Below, in pieces: positions 38,066 to 62,790 of a stretch of DNA of 64,000 nt. The DNA is from Hirudinaria manillensis (lineage: Eukaryota; Annelida; Clitellata; Hirudinida; Hirudinidae). The DNA lies in assembly GCA_034509925.1 (NCBI GenBank), contig CM067529.1:4164001-4228000 (forward strand), in the 5' to 3' direction. The notes beneath the pieces were generated by a model, which saw nothing but the letters and a program-made list of their open reading frames with translations, had not been told where the DNA came from and made no database searches. Position 1 is the first letter of the stretch, and each line of letters opens with the position of its first letter. Both the position numbers and the translations under genes were made by a program.

Positions 38066-38527
38066 ATGGCCGCTATTGATCTGTTCGACAGTTCCGAAGG
38101 TTCTATGAGTGTCTGGGTTTCAGAAAGGGACACACTTTTAGATGGTGACCTGCCAGGTCCCTGCTTTGATGTTGCGTGGTGTAATATAAAGTAATGCTTG
38201 TATCGTGTTGTTATGTTACATCACATTATGTTATATTTCTACCACATTTTTATCTTATGTAGGAATGATCTATTGAAAGCAGAGTCCTGTGAATGGAAGC
38301 CTTGGTCTGTTAAGCGTTTCGTGCCTAAGAATGGTAGAAGATTAATCAAGTGTCTCTGTGGCCATGTTTTAATTACATTACCCTTTAATTTTTTTTATTG
38401 CTCGCATCTAAGATTACTTTTTTATGTTAGATAGAGATTGATTAAATTGTAAGTAAAGATATGCATATAAATTCAAAATTATAATTAACCAATAGACCTT
38501 TCCATATTCAACGAAAAGGAAACTTGA
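38066..38527 (+). CDS. Possible small gene of unknown function
   Basis: An ATG at 38066 opens 41 codons (MAAIDLFDSSEGSMSVWVSE...) up to a donor GTAATG at 38191. An acceptor (ATGTAG) leads into 38263-38333, which continues the frame (NDLLKAESCEWKPWSVKRF) to a donor GTAGAA. A third exon from 38496 then gives a stop at 38527, for 75 residues in all. The third exon is also open in another frame (RKLDGRNCDYWSEFIWF), and a further open block follows at about 38642-38727, so the 3' structure is unsure. No family is recognised. It could instead be the 5' part of a longer gene. Confidence 0.35.
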
Positions 38528-41500
38528 CGGGCGGAATTGCGATTACTGGTCGGAGTTTATCTGGTTCTCTTTTCCGAAAGTGAGTAATATCTAGGTATTG
38601 GTTTCTTCGGGGAAAGAGTTAATGATTTAACTATCGTTAAGTGGTGTCGGCCGTTGAGCAACTCGTCTTTGAACAACTCTCATGTGAGGCGTTACCTGGT
38701 CGTTCAATTAAAGGTGTTAAATAATACAACAATTTTTTGTCAAATAATTTCGTCGAGAACTTGATATTAATTTATTCTAATATAATATATAGCATTGTGG
38801 AAGAAAAAAAATTTCTCGAGGATAAGAGCATCTTTCGGTGATTTTCGCCATTTTGAGTCATGGATAGTGAAAATTCCTGATTTCGTTGCTCTCTTTATTT
38901 GAACTTTTGCGACAAAATTTCAAATTCATTCTTAAAGAGGTGGGCCACCAGTTTTGAAATTTTTAATTGATTTCAGTCGTTTTGAGATCTGGGACAACCG
39001 CATGCGGATTGTCTTAACATCTCAGTGGCGATCAGGCATATTTTCAAAAATTCAAATCATTGTTAATCCTGTTCATTGTATCAACTTAAAAGAAGAAAGT
39101 GGCTAGGGTTTTATTTAGTTTCAATTTTGTCTCTTGTATACCAGTTAGTCGGCTTGATGTTAGGGGCGTTTTTGACTAATTTAGATTATTAGTCTGACAT
39201 ACCTGGTGTATTGTCTATTCAGTATTTTGTTTTTTTGAGCGAGCTTGATGTGTTTTCCAGTCTGGGATTGATTAGTTAATTTGTATATGCCTATGTTTGC
39301 CCAAAATTGATATTTTGAGAACTCTTTATGTTGTGAATCTTCACCTGACATTAAGTGGAAGTCATTTGGTACAGGTTAGGTTATTGAATCATGTTTCATT
39401 AATTTTCATGTCTGATAATGTGTTCAATTCAATTCTAACTTGCAGTCGCACAATTTTTTGTCATAATGCTGGAAATATTTTAAAATTCAGATATGTACAA
39501 CTAGTTTTAAGCAAAGAAATTTACTCTTGCAAATGACAACAATGAGTAATCATCAAATTCCTGAGAACAATGCTCGTAAACACTGGGAACCGGATCCTAA
39601 AAAAAAACCCTTCATTCTGAACTGAGCAAACGAAGATGAAACGATGTCGTGATGCAGCTTCAACGCACCATCATTAAATGTTGGATGTGGAAATATTATA
39701 AGAATAGAATTATTACTTTCCAATTTCTGTTTTTCCAAAACAAAGATCCTCTTGCTTCCTCTTTTATAATAAATGATTTGATTATTTTTTTCTGGGTCTC
39801 CACTTGCAAGAGGAGAGAGAGGGACTTTGAGGGATCTCTAATGTGGATTTAATAACATCTGCAAATCTGGTGGAATTTTATTTTGCTTGACATCTTTACT
39901 GATACTTTTTTTGTTCTAAACAGGCAACATTCTGTCAGAGCTTGTTCCTTTGTTTGTTCATTGGTTTGGTATGAAGTGGTGAGAACCACTTTCAAGAAAC
40001 ATTTTTTTGGTAATGAATAAATTAATCTTTCCTATGATGTTCAAAGGAATCAATTTAAAGGTGTTATATGTGCTTTGTTCCTGCTGTTTTGACCACAAAT
40101 ATTGCCAACTTTATGGACTCGCTTTCTGTCTCTTGACTCGTAAGGTACCAATGATATCATAATGTTATCACCATCGTCAAGACTACCATCTTTAGTGTTA
40201 TCACCAGCAGAATGAAATAAAAGTTATTCAATTGGAAATATGGGACACTGTCATATAAGATCTAGTGAGGTGTCTGATGGCCACATGAGGATTTAATCTT
40301 GTAATGCTAGCATATAATTAGATATGTAAACACAAATTTTGTCTGATGTAGGTTACTGAATTAGTTGCATCAAAAGCCTATTCTATTTATGGTTGTTGTT
40401 AATTATGATGATTATGATATCATCATTGGTCTTCCATTGTTGTGGTAATTTCTCTGACCCAGGTCCAAAGAAATCCCGGTCACTCGATCGGATGCATCTG
40501 AGGGTTCACTGAGTTTTATCTTGGGGCATTGTCAGAGCCAGCTCTTATCATATGAATTTATTGTGCCCCTATGATTCATTGGTTAGTTGAGGAGGAGGGC
40601 ATCTATATCATCATTGTCATCAGCAAGGAACCAACTAGATCCAGCTCTTTCTTAGCCTAATCCTGATTGCTGTTGAAACTGAGATTCATGTGGTGATGCC
40701 TATGATGATGCTGATAGCTTTGACTTTGCTGCGCTCTACTGTAACGCGCACCTGGTCCCTATGGTGACGACTATGGTCCTGATAGTGATGGTGGCCGCCA
40801 TCTTGGATCATCATTTAGACGGACCTGTTGCCTGTTTCGCTAGGTTTAAATAGAAATTCGACACATTCACATACTTTGAGCAAAGGGAGGAGAAGAAGGA
40901 AAAAGAAGCCTATGATGATGATGACGATGTTTAATTTGAAGTTTATGAATGGTCTCTTGGATCTTGAAGGCCTGCTAGCTAATGTCTCAAGACACAGACA
41001 GTGTCTGTCTGTCTGTGTTTGAGTGTGCATGTGTTTGAGTGACTGTTATTTCGGAATAATAATAACAGTAATTGGCTTGACAAAGAGTACCTTGATGATT
41101 TATTATTACTTTAATACTATTGTCACGTTGTCAATGTTGTGCTGCTATCATTCAGTGATACAGTTAATGTTGCCATTGTGAAAGCAAAGCCTACGTAATC
41201 ACCACCGCCTTTGAATGAATGAATGAATGGCTTGATGAATGAATTAATGGATCTAAGGACAGATATATCTGGCGAAGGAAAGAATCAAATGATACATACT
41301 GCTTACATTACAAGTATTGAGAATCTGTCCAGGTTTCTCTTTGAGGGTACAGATAAATGCAGGAAATGATAACAAATTAACTGGTTAATCGACACCAACA
41401 GAGATTAAGTATCTACGTAATGAGGCCAAAGCTATGGTTATTGCATGTCATTAATGTTTCATTAATGGCTCTAACGACTCTTTATTTTATTGCTGTTTTT

Positions 41501-41839
41501 AAGAACGAGTCTTTCGTAGTTCTTTCGTGTGGCGAACCATTCTGAAGGCATGAGAGAGTTGGTCGCACTCATTCACTCGCTCACCCACTCGTCAAATGCT
41601 CAGATAATTGACCGACAAGCAAAGACAAAACACATCTTTTGGTACCTAACCTCATCCCTAATGATTCAAGTTATCATTGTTGTTGTATAAGCTGCATTAC
41701 TATTGGTATTATTATCATTATTGTTGTTTTTGTTGTCATTATTTTCATGAGCATCGTAGTCGCCGCCGTCTCCATCATCATCATCACTAGCTGCCCTCAG
41801 ATTGCTGGAGTCAATTTATCGATCTCCCTGTTTTTGCAG
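38528..41839. other. Region between the small gene and the first MARK coding exon
   Basis: 3.3 kb with no supported coding exon. It should contain the MARK promoter and perhaps non-coding 5' exons joined to the acceptor TTTTTGCAG at 41839. Sequence is AT-rich with short ATG/ATC trinucleotide runs. The GC-richer part at 40735-40830 contains a YY1-like site, described separately. Confidence 0.4.
40793..40806 (-). promoter_or_regulatory. YY1-like motif, candidate MARK promoter element
   Basis: GGCCGCCATCTTGG reads on the opposite strand as a full match to the YY1 core AAGATGGCGGC. In animals this motif often lies just downstream of transcription starts. Its position about 1 kb before the first MARK coding exon would fit a non-coding first exon there. 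A single motif match is weak evidence. Confidence 0.25.
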
Positions 41840-41897
41840 ATTTTTAGGAGAGCAACAACAAAAACAACATACTGACGAGGTCGTCGACAACCAAGAA

Positions 41898-55315
<13,418 letters not shown>

Positions 55316-56135
55316 GCTGGGGGAATCGCCCTGGGACATCTCTACCCCTCCTCTCGAAAGGTACCCTCGGGCCGACGCCTCCCTGCAATTTTGTCGATCT
55401 TAAACTACCGCCGCCGCGACTCGTTTCTTCTTTCCGACCCGTCGGGGCATGTCGTTCGAATCATCGATCGAGAAGCTACGCCCGATCGATCGAGACTTAC
55501 GACCGAATGCAAGGCCGTAACAGCACCGTGTTCTTAGTTCTTAGTCAACTTTTCCTTCTCGTCTGCCATCATGGTCTCAAACGATCGAACGCGCTTCTAA
55601 TTTTCGTCCGACGGGATTCGCACGGCGTGCGGCTTTCCGGGCAGAAAGTCGAGGTTTTTATGGTTTTATTTCATCCTCGTCGTCGTCGTTGTTGCCGTCA
55701 TTGTTGTTTCAACTCACCATCTTCGGAGAAATGTCTTTGGACTTTGGCAGTGTGAATATCTTTCTGAGACTTTCCAAATCGACTCGTTTCGAGATAAGTT
55801 CTATTTTGAAACGTTTTTTTTTCCAATGCTAAAAATTCTGAATCAATTGTGAAGCCCTGTAATTAGTTTTTTTTTCTTTTTTGAGAATCAATTTCATCGT
55901 ACGTCGTTTTTTTCTTTTGTTGCTTCGAGTCGTCTTTCCCAGACTTTAATTTCCAATTATTTTTATTTTTATTTTTTTTTTGCATCCGGAAGGAATCTTC
56001 CGGAACCCCTTGCCTTCTCGGCAGCGAGGACCTGGGAGCGAGGCTAGGAATTCATAGGCTGTTCAAAATGCTTCCTTTAAAAATGCATGCGCGATTTGTG
56101 GTTTATTATTAATACCATTATTGCTATTGTAATTA

Positions 56136-56177
<42 letters not shown>

Positions 56178-56732
56178 GTGGCGGTGTTACTAGACCATCG
56201 TCACCCTCCAGTTTAGTATGCTTTGGGGAATTTTCAGTTGTTATGACGACGATCAATTGTGGCGATGATGATGATGATGGTGATTTCACATTTCAATCAG
56301 TGAGCATTTATTATTGAAGTTCTGCTTATTAGGATGTAAATTGGTTCGGTTTTATGTAATTCCCTATATTTGTCTGATATTTATTTTTTATTATCACCTT
56401 TTTTATCTCAAATGTGTCGCATGCTGTGCTGGGCAAAGGATTGTACAAATTCCAATACTCCAGCCGCCCTTGCTTACCGTGGAGGATCGGCTTCATCGTG
56501 TCTCCCACGACTCTCGTTTCACTACTGCTTTAAGGTTTCCGTGACGACGATAATAATGTTAATAACAACAATAGTAATGATAATGTTTTATTAATAATTT
56601 TAATTTTATTCCTAACTTTCTCATGTTTATTCCTTTTTTATCTGTCTTTGAAACAACCAATGAACATGGATTTTGTCTTGAGTCTGACCCAATAAATTCT
56701 ACTCGACCCAGAAAAAATAGCTGCTCTGCATT
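55316..56732. other. MARK 3' UTR and convergent gap
   Basis: The 3' UTR of MARK appears to run to the AATAAA at 56691-56696. It includes a (TTA)n array at 56130-56177 and GAT units near 56263-56279. The minus-strand neighbour stops at 56733, so the two genes are tail-to-tail with almost no spacer. Confidence 0.5.
56691..56696 (+). terminator. MARK: Poly(A) signal of MARK
   Basis: AATAAA 1.38 kb after the MARK stop and 37 nt before the stop codon of the convergent minus-strand gene. Confidence 0.45.
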
Positions 56733-57842
56733 TCAATTGGTTGGCTGTTGCCACTGGCATAAAGAGAGACCTGGCCCAAATTTATAACTAGACATTGATG
56801 TCCCAGTTTGACTTGAATCCGATTCCATATAGCTGATGACTTGCATTTTGTAACTGGCAACGTCATTGTCGTCACCGTCGTCGCATAAGTTCTCCATGAC
56901 GTCCTTGAGATCATCTTCGGCATCTGTGATTTTAGGAATTCCCTTCTGGTCCCTGGTTTTGTTGTCATCATTGTTGTTGCTGCTCGTGATGCTGTTGCCA
57001 TGGCTACACCTTGTTGCGATCACTCCAGCAACATGGTGCTTGTCATATGTCTTTACAATGCCATGATTGTCATCATAGTCTTTGAACAAGGATCCCTGGA
57101 TGGAGAAAACTGCGTCGGCATCTTGTTCGTCGATCTGTCCGTCACGGTTGCTTCGTCGGTTTTCATTCGTTCGCCCTTCTCGTCTCTCCATCTGCTCGGC
57201 AAGGCCGCCCGCTCCGATCGTCGCCGCGGATTTTCTTTCCACAAGTTTCCATAACTACGTGTAATCGTGCCGTGCGTAAATTGAAGGAATTGGCTTGAAT
57301 TTCTGTAAACGGTTTTTTCCGTTCGTTTGTGCCCGTACTTCTTTGCATGTTTGCACGTTCGAATCGTCTTGGCGCGTCGCGCACGAAGGAGTCTCGTGCG
57401 ACCGTCCGTGGAGTCGGAAAGAAGCATCGACGGACGTCTAGACAACGGTTTTTGCTCCAGATTCGGTTTTCTCGTTGCACTCGGTAAATTGATTCGCTTC
57501 GACTTTCGACATACCTCGGCCAACTTAACCTATCTCTTCACTATTGTTAAATTATTGCAATAATTAGTAACAATTGTTATCTGCCCTAATCTCCATTTGG
57601 CCATCCTCCCCCTCCGCTACCCGCCGATGCATTCCGCTGTCGGGCGATAGACGAGATAGAGGAAGTTGTCATCGAAGTGGCAGATCGTTCACCTCGATAA
57701 TCGAATTCGTCCGAGCAGGCCGCCGCTTCTTCCTGCTTTTACCGGCCCTCTGATCGCATGCCATGTGCCATCTCCCCACAGATTCCATGCCATGAGACTG
57801 CTTATTTAATCCTCTTTGTTTCCATTCATTTCCAAATCCCAT
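56733..57842 (-). CDS. Unrecognised two-exon gene
   Basis: Exon A, 57842-57693, ends in ATCGAG followed by the donor GTGAAC. Exon B, 57254-56733, begins after TACACGTAG. The join is phase 0 and gives 223 residues. Exon A is very basic (AGKSRKKRRPARTNSIIE) and resembles a nuclear-localisation region. Exon B opens with LWKLVERKSAATIGAGGLAE and turns acidic (DAEDDLKDVMENLCDDGDD), ending LSLCQWQQPTN. The frame of exon A stays open upstream of the chosen ATG (57842-57840) for about 36 codons, so the true 5' end may be further up. No family is recognised. Antisense and other-frame ORFs in the same GC-rich stretch compete, so the model is moderate at best. It is divergent from the gene starting at 58239 and tail-to-tail with MARK. 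Confidence 0.45.
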
Positions 57843-58238
57843 TTCGGTGTCAGCATGCTTACGTTTGGAATTGTAAGTGCTGCCCGGGGGCAAATTATGG
57901 TAGCAACGCCGACGATCGCGACGATGCCGATGCTTTTCGACGACTTAAATAGTTTGTTAGTAATCGTCTATCGATCACGTGACGCAACATGAATATTAAT
58001 TAGCGGTTGCCATCGCCGATTGCTACGGTCTTTGGCTTTCAATTCTGTCTCGTGCGAAATTGGCGAGCAACAATTCTCGACGTCTATGTCGTTCACGGTG
58101 ATGATGATGATGCCGGCGTTGTCGTGGGCGAACGCTCACGTTGCTTCAAACTTTGCTCATCATTCCTTTCTTTTTTGTTTGTGCTTTATTAATTTCTGTT
58201 GACGATAGTGATGATGACATACCCCCCCTCCGATCCAA
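57843..58238. other. Divergent gap, possible shared promoter
   Basis: About 400 bp between two outward-facing gene models. It contains a CACGTG E-box inside ATCACGTGACGC (57976-57981) and is GC-richer than typical intergenic DNA here. The arrangement suggests a bidirectional promoter. Confidence 0.35.
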
Positions 58239-58717
58239 ATGATGTCAAGCAAGTCGCCAAAACCAAAAGCCTCAGTTCAGTTTGAGGCCGTCAGGACCAA
58301 TTTGCATCGAGCTCTGCAATCCAACCAACACTCAGGAGTGCATTCGAGCAATTTGTGAATGGCTTTTCCCCGAACGACTCTAGTTTTCCCCATGTCTCTA
58401 AATTCCTTCAGCTTTTTTTCTTCTCTTCCCAGTCGACACTGCAGAGGTCGTCTGCACCTCGCAGAAGGTACCTCTCCGTCGCCATGCTCATTCCCACTCA
58501 GAACCGAAGCTTAAGTCCGCACCGCAATCCGACCGCTCTTCCCGAGCCCCCCGTGCCCAAGTCCGCAAAGAAGTTAAACCCAGTTAAACCAAGCGTTGGC
58601 TTTGTGATGCTGATAAAGATGTTAACTATTCAAAACTTGAAAGATCTTCTCAGGCCACCTACCATGTACCATGTAACCTCAAATTACTTAAGAACAAATG
58701 AAGCTTTTAGATTGTAG
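58239..58717 (+). CDS. Unrecognised two-exon gene converging on RPS21
   Basis: Exon 1, 58239-58337, starts with two adjacent ATGs and reads SSKSPKPKASVQFEAVRTNL before a donor GTGCAT. Exon 2 starts at 58433 after a good pyrimidine tract (TTTTTTTCTTCTCTTCCCAG) and reads STLQRSSAPRRRYLSVAMLI then PEPPVPKSAKKLNP to a stop at 58717. The product would be 127 residues, basic and Pro/Ser-rich. The last 30 residues have a different, AT-rich composition and may be intron read-through: a weak donor (CCAGTTAAA) precedes them. No family is recognised. Its end overlaps the poly(A) region of RPS21 on the other strand. Confidence 0.45.
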
Positions 58718-58723
58718 TTTATT
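58718..58723 (-). terminator. RPS21: Poly(A) signal of RPS21
   Basis: AATAAA on the minus strand, 41 nt after the RPS21 stop, a normal distance for a ribosomal protein gene. Confidence 0.65.
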
Positions 58724-58764
58724 TCTGCTGTGAAATGACATCAACGGTCCTTTGCTGGAAGCAG

Positions 58765-59634
58765 TCAGAAGCTCCTGGAGTCGGGAATAACTAATGATTA
58801 AGTGTCACGGAATAAATAAAATAAGGCACAGACGATGACACCCGTGCAAACCGTTAGTCGCTAATGTCGATGGGTGTCAACAGTCAGTAAAAGTAATTGA
58901 ATAGTTTTTATGAGGGCCTATGTAAATTAGTCAATAGGATTGGTCTAGATTTTAACTTTAATTGTCTAACATACTTTGGGAGGATTCCATCTCTCTTGCA
59001 CAGGTTGTTGAGTGAATCATCAGATTCTCCCTGAAAAAGTGGTTTCACTTAGAAAAAACCCCTCAACAAGTAAAAAGCAAGTGAAGTACAGGTAGACAAA
59101 AACAAGAAAAAAGTGAGAAATATTGATGTGACTCTAAAATTTAGTCTGCTCTAAAAGCCCTGATGTTAACTTGCAGAAGTGTTTGGTTAAAGCTATTCAA
59201 TACAAAATGAGGCTGGATTTACATACCATCCTTCTGATATCACCAGAGACTGCATAGGTTTTGTGTTGCCCTGTCATTCTACCCTTCTCATCAACCTGCA
59301 CATCAAAATCATGAATGCGACATTTAATAAAAAGAACTCGTTCGGCTTAATTAATTATCTTGCGGAGTTTAAATTGATTTTAACCGATGCTTACCTCTAC
59401 CAAGTTAATTTGGATGGCAGCATGATCCTTAGCAGCAATTATTCTGTTGCTCGCCGAGCTGAAGATTAAAAAAAAACTTGTTCCAATACTCTCATCAGAA
59501 TATTATTCAGTTGTCGGCGAATTAATGACTGGATCCGAAAACAGAATCGTTTATTTGGGAATTAGGCCGAAAGTCTTCAATTACCATTTTCTCGGAATGT
59601 ACATGTCAACGTATTCGCCAGCGTCGTTTTGCAT
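58765..59634 (-). CDS. RPS21: Small-subunit ribosomal protein S21 (eS21)
   Basis: Complete gene with 5 short exons, in transcript order 59634-59585, 59458-59395, 59295-59227, 59030-58975 and 58774-58765. They total 249 nt, or 82 residues; the human protein has 83. It is a structural protein of the 40S subunit. The matches are MQNDAGEYVDMYIPRK, CSASNRIIAAKDHAAIQINL, GQHKTYAVSGDIRRM and GESDDSLNNLCKRDGI. The last exon is only ten bases: after the donor in CCAAAGTATGTT, the acceptor GACTCCAG gives a C-terminus PKSF, matching SKNF in vertebrates. If that intron were retained, exon 4 would read on for about 20 more codons. The upstream DNA on this strand (GCTTCCTCGCCTCGGTTTC, ending near 59663) could hold a TOP-type transcription start. 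Confidence 0.95.
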
Positions 59635-60459
59635 GTCTGACTTTACGCGTTAGGTGTGGAGAAACCGAGGCGAGGAAGCACGCGCCAAACAATGGATGAC
59701 CAAACAAGAAAAGGAAGTTTTCGGGCAAACATTTTTAGAAAAGGATGTGTACCATATATTATTTTTTAATTTCGTATTTTAAAAACACATTTCACGTATC
59801 TCAATTGGTTGTGTTAATTATCTTGCATATTTATATAGGCTGTGGTATAATGAAATACGCAGTTATGTAATGTGTGATTATTCATGAATTAATGTCGTAT
59901 AAAGTTTTTTTTCGTAATTTTTAAATTATCCACAAATTGAAGTGAGTAAATTTTTTACAGCTTAGGTATGCATTATTCACTATTCACTTCAAGAGATGAC
60001 ATGTGCACAGGACCTCTCTCGACCGGTAAAGAATAATAACACGTATTATTTATCAAATTTAGTTTATCCTAATAACAAATGATTTTTTAGTTTCCTTAAA
60101 CTACTTTCAGTCAAGAGGTTTAATCAGATAATGTGCAAATTATCATAATAACCAGATTTTCAATCATATTGTGAATCAAAGGGGAGTCACTCCAGAGTCG
60201 TTCTAAAAAATTCCGCAAAAATTTAAATTTAAACCATCCCCCCTTTCTTTTCCTGCAATGATCCATTCGATTCCCCCTCGCGTTTGAGATGCTCAGTAAC
60301 AACGCAAAAGAGGTAACATTAATTTCGAAAAATATAACTTGCCAAAACTTGTTAAAATTTTAATAATAGTATTGTATAATCTTTTTAACTCTATTTTATT
60401 TGCTCATTGAACGACTTACCTCAACATCGTCCAATATTTCTTTTGTATATTTTACAGAC
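59635..60459. other. Divergent gap between RPS21 and the first RING gene
   Basis: AT-rich and without a supportable exon. The sequence TTTGTATATTTTACAG ends at 60457, two bases before the RING gene ATG, and looks like an acceptor. A 5' UTR intron of that gene probably lies here. Confidence 0.45.
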
Positions 60460-61560
60460 ATGCAGTTTCGAATCGAGGAACTAACGTCTTCCCCGACGAT
60501 TGCAGAAATATGCAAAATTTGCAATAAAAGAATGGTGCTAAAGATTGTTTTAACAGAATGTTCGCACGAGTGCTGCCAAAATTGTTTGTTTGAAGCTGCC
60601 AAAGGCTGTCCACAATGTAAGAGCGATGACGTCTTAGAAGAAGATTCAAACATGGAAGAGAGTGAAGGCAGAACTTCAGAGATAAAGGCTGATTGTTCTA
60701 TCTGCCTCGGCGAAAAGCAAAATACGGCCGTAATAGACGAATGCTTTCATAGCTTCTGTTTTAACTGCATCGCTACTTGGGCCAAAAAGTCCAAGCAATG
60801 TCCATTATGTAGAAAAAGCTTCTCTGAAATCTATTACGACATCAAGGACAACAAGACTTTCAAAACATTGAAACGAAACTTTTCAAGATTTGATTATAAC
60901 TCATTATTTGATGACGAAGAAGCACGGATCAGAATATCTAGGTTAAATGACAAGAAGAGTCGAGCGCTGCAATCAGATCCCAATCGTTTAAGCGCTCAAA
61001 ACGGTAACGGACAAAGTCAAAGTGCAAGTATTTGGAACGAAGTCTCTGAAATCATTCAAAGTAATGACAGACACAGAACAACTCACTCAAGAAGAAACCG
61101 AGAGGAACGGTCAGAGAGCAGCCGAGTAACGGTGAGAAGGGAAGATGACTCGCTTCAAAGGACTGAAACAAATGTTTCTGTTTCCGAAGATATTCTTCCC
61201 CATTGTCCAGCAAACGCAGCAACCGGCAGAGAGATTCGCAACGACTCGTCAACAGCACATTATAGCATCCCTGTGGTTGAGATGGCGGAGTTAAACATCG
61301 ATAACAATCACATCCCTCCCGGCTATTCTGGTTTTGAGATTCCTGATGGAACAACTGCCCAGAATTCAGTGAATCTTGTGCCATTGCCACCACGTATACG
61401 TAGCAATCCCAGAGCTTACAAGAATCCAGCTCCATGCCCGGAGACTTCTCCAGATCCTCCTTCGACGTCAACCAATAAAGACAAGTCTCGTGTGAGCAAT
61501 TATATGGCTAAAAAGTTTCAGAAGTGGTACAGAAATGTTCTGTCGCGAGGAGATAAATAA
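60460..61560 (+). CDS. Double-RING protein, TOPORS-like second RING (copy 1)
   Basis: Single coding exon of 366 residues. The frame is open for 60 nt upstream, but that stretch starts from TTG and ends in a splice acceptor, so ATG 60460 is used. RING 1 is at 18-53 (C18-x2-C21 ... C34-x-H36-x2-C39-x2-C42 ... C50-x2-C53). RING 2 is at 79-117 (C79-x2-C82 ... C95-x-H97-x2-C100-x2-C103 ... C114-x2-C117) and runs into SFSEIYYDIKDNKTF. That extension and the FCFNC core resemble the RING of TOPORS, a ubiquitin/SUMO E3 ligase. RING fingers of this type bind E2 enzymes, so E3 activity is likely, though untested. The rest is polar, Arg/Ser/Asn-rich and probably disordered, with a basic end (YMAKKFQKWYRNVLSRGDK). 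An AATAAA follows at 61662. Confidence 0.85.
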   Translation: MQFRIEELTSSPTIAEICKICNKRMVLKIVLTECSHECCQNCLFEAAKGCPQCKSDDVLEEDSNMEESEGRTSEIKADCSICLGEKQNTAVIDECFHSFCFNCIATWAKKSKQCPLCRKSFSEIYYDIKDNKTFKTLKRNFSRFDYNSLFDDEEARIRISRLNDKKSRALQSDPNRLSAQNGNGQSQSASIWNEVSEIIQSNDRHRTTHSRRNREERSESSRVTVRREDDSLQRTETNVSVSEDILPHCPANAATGREIRNDSSTAHYSIPVVEMAELNIDNNHIPPGYSGFEIPDGTTAQNSVNLVPLPPRIRSNPRAYKNPAPCPETSPDPPSTSTNKDKSRVSNYMAKKFQKWYRNVLSRGDK

Positions 61561-62790
61561 TGATGTAAAATTCCCATTCCTAACTCCGGGGTGTTCAGCT
61601 CTGATTTTTTGGGTTAAATGAGCCAGGAAGCCACGAAAGAGAAGATAAAGTCTTTTTTGATAATAAATATTCTTTTTGGTGATTCTCTATTGCTTAATCG
61701 ACGTTTTAAAATATGTTTTCGTACTGAAAAGCAATTAATGCCGGGAAAAAAATTTTAGGTTCATAAAAATAATAATAAGTAAATGTCTTGTATAGTTAAT
61801 CAAATTATTAATATATATTATTATATTATGCATTGTTATATTTTATTGCAATAATGCCCTGGATAGGTTGGAATGTTTCAACATCGGGACATCGAATTTT
61901 CCCCCCAGCAACAGAATGAAGGTCTTTTGGAAGAAGAAATTGAGATGCAACATTTAAATTCATAAACACCTTGAAGACATTTTTGTTTAAAATTTGGCTT
62001 GATTGAGAAAAATATCTTTGGCTCGGCTCGAGTTTTAACGATGCACGATTGGTCCAATAAATTCATGTGCAATAATCGCTTAATCCTGTTTCTGAAAATC
62101 CCAAGTTCTTTGCATGACATTTATATCAAAGATTGTAGCACCGCGTTCGTTGTTATGTTGGATTATTAAGATTTTCAAATTATTTTGAACCAAATTTAAT
62201 CAATTATAAGGCGACGTAGTTTGCGATGAGAAAATATAATTAGCAGTTATTTTATAATTAACAGTTTTTAATTCCTTATATATTTTTTATTATTCGACTG
62301 AATTTCGTAAATATGGGCGAAAATTAAGTAGCGATTTTGTACCACTGTTTACATAGAAAACATCGGTAACCTAACGAACAAATCGACAGAGGCAGAAACA
62401 GCAAATATATTCTTAAATCAAATGCCTTAGCAATAGAATGGTTCAAAAAGCAATGTGTCTCTAAAATATCAAAGCGAGGCTTATTTGCGTTACTTTTGCA
62501 AATGAATTTTCACAAATAAAATTTTAAATTAGTTTAATTTTTTTTATCCAATGAACATGTATATTATTTATCTAATTAATGGCTAACAACCAAATCAATT
62601 AACTATTTTTGAACTAACAAACAAAATATTAATTAATTTAATTACAAAAATTTGAATAATATTTGTTATTTTTTAAGAAGCCTACGATTCATAATCTTTT
62701 TTTGTCAAGTGGATTATTTAAACAACGGCGATTGTCAACAAGCAGCTTATTAAAAAGTATTTAACAAGTTGACCTAGTATAACGAAGACA
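61561..62790. other. Spacer between the two RING genes
   Basis: 1.2 kb of AT-rich DNA. It holds the likely poly(A) signal of copy 1 (AATAAA 61662-61667). An 80-codon minus-strand frame at 61878-62120, rich in Cys and Lys, has no recognised motif and is not called. Confidence 0.45.

Noticed and set aside
61052..61471. 139-codon minus-strand frame opposite the first RING gene
   Set aside because: It lies wholly antisense to the disordered tail of a well-supported coding frame and has no motif or splice context.
61878..62120. 80-codon minus-strand frame rich in Cys and Lys
   Set aside because: It could be a small gene, but there is no domain, no start context of note and no splice or poly(A) support.
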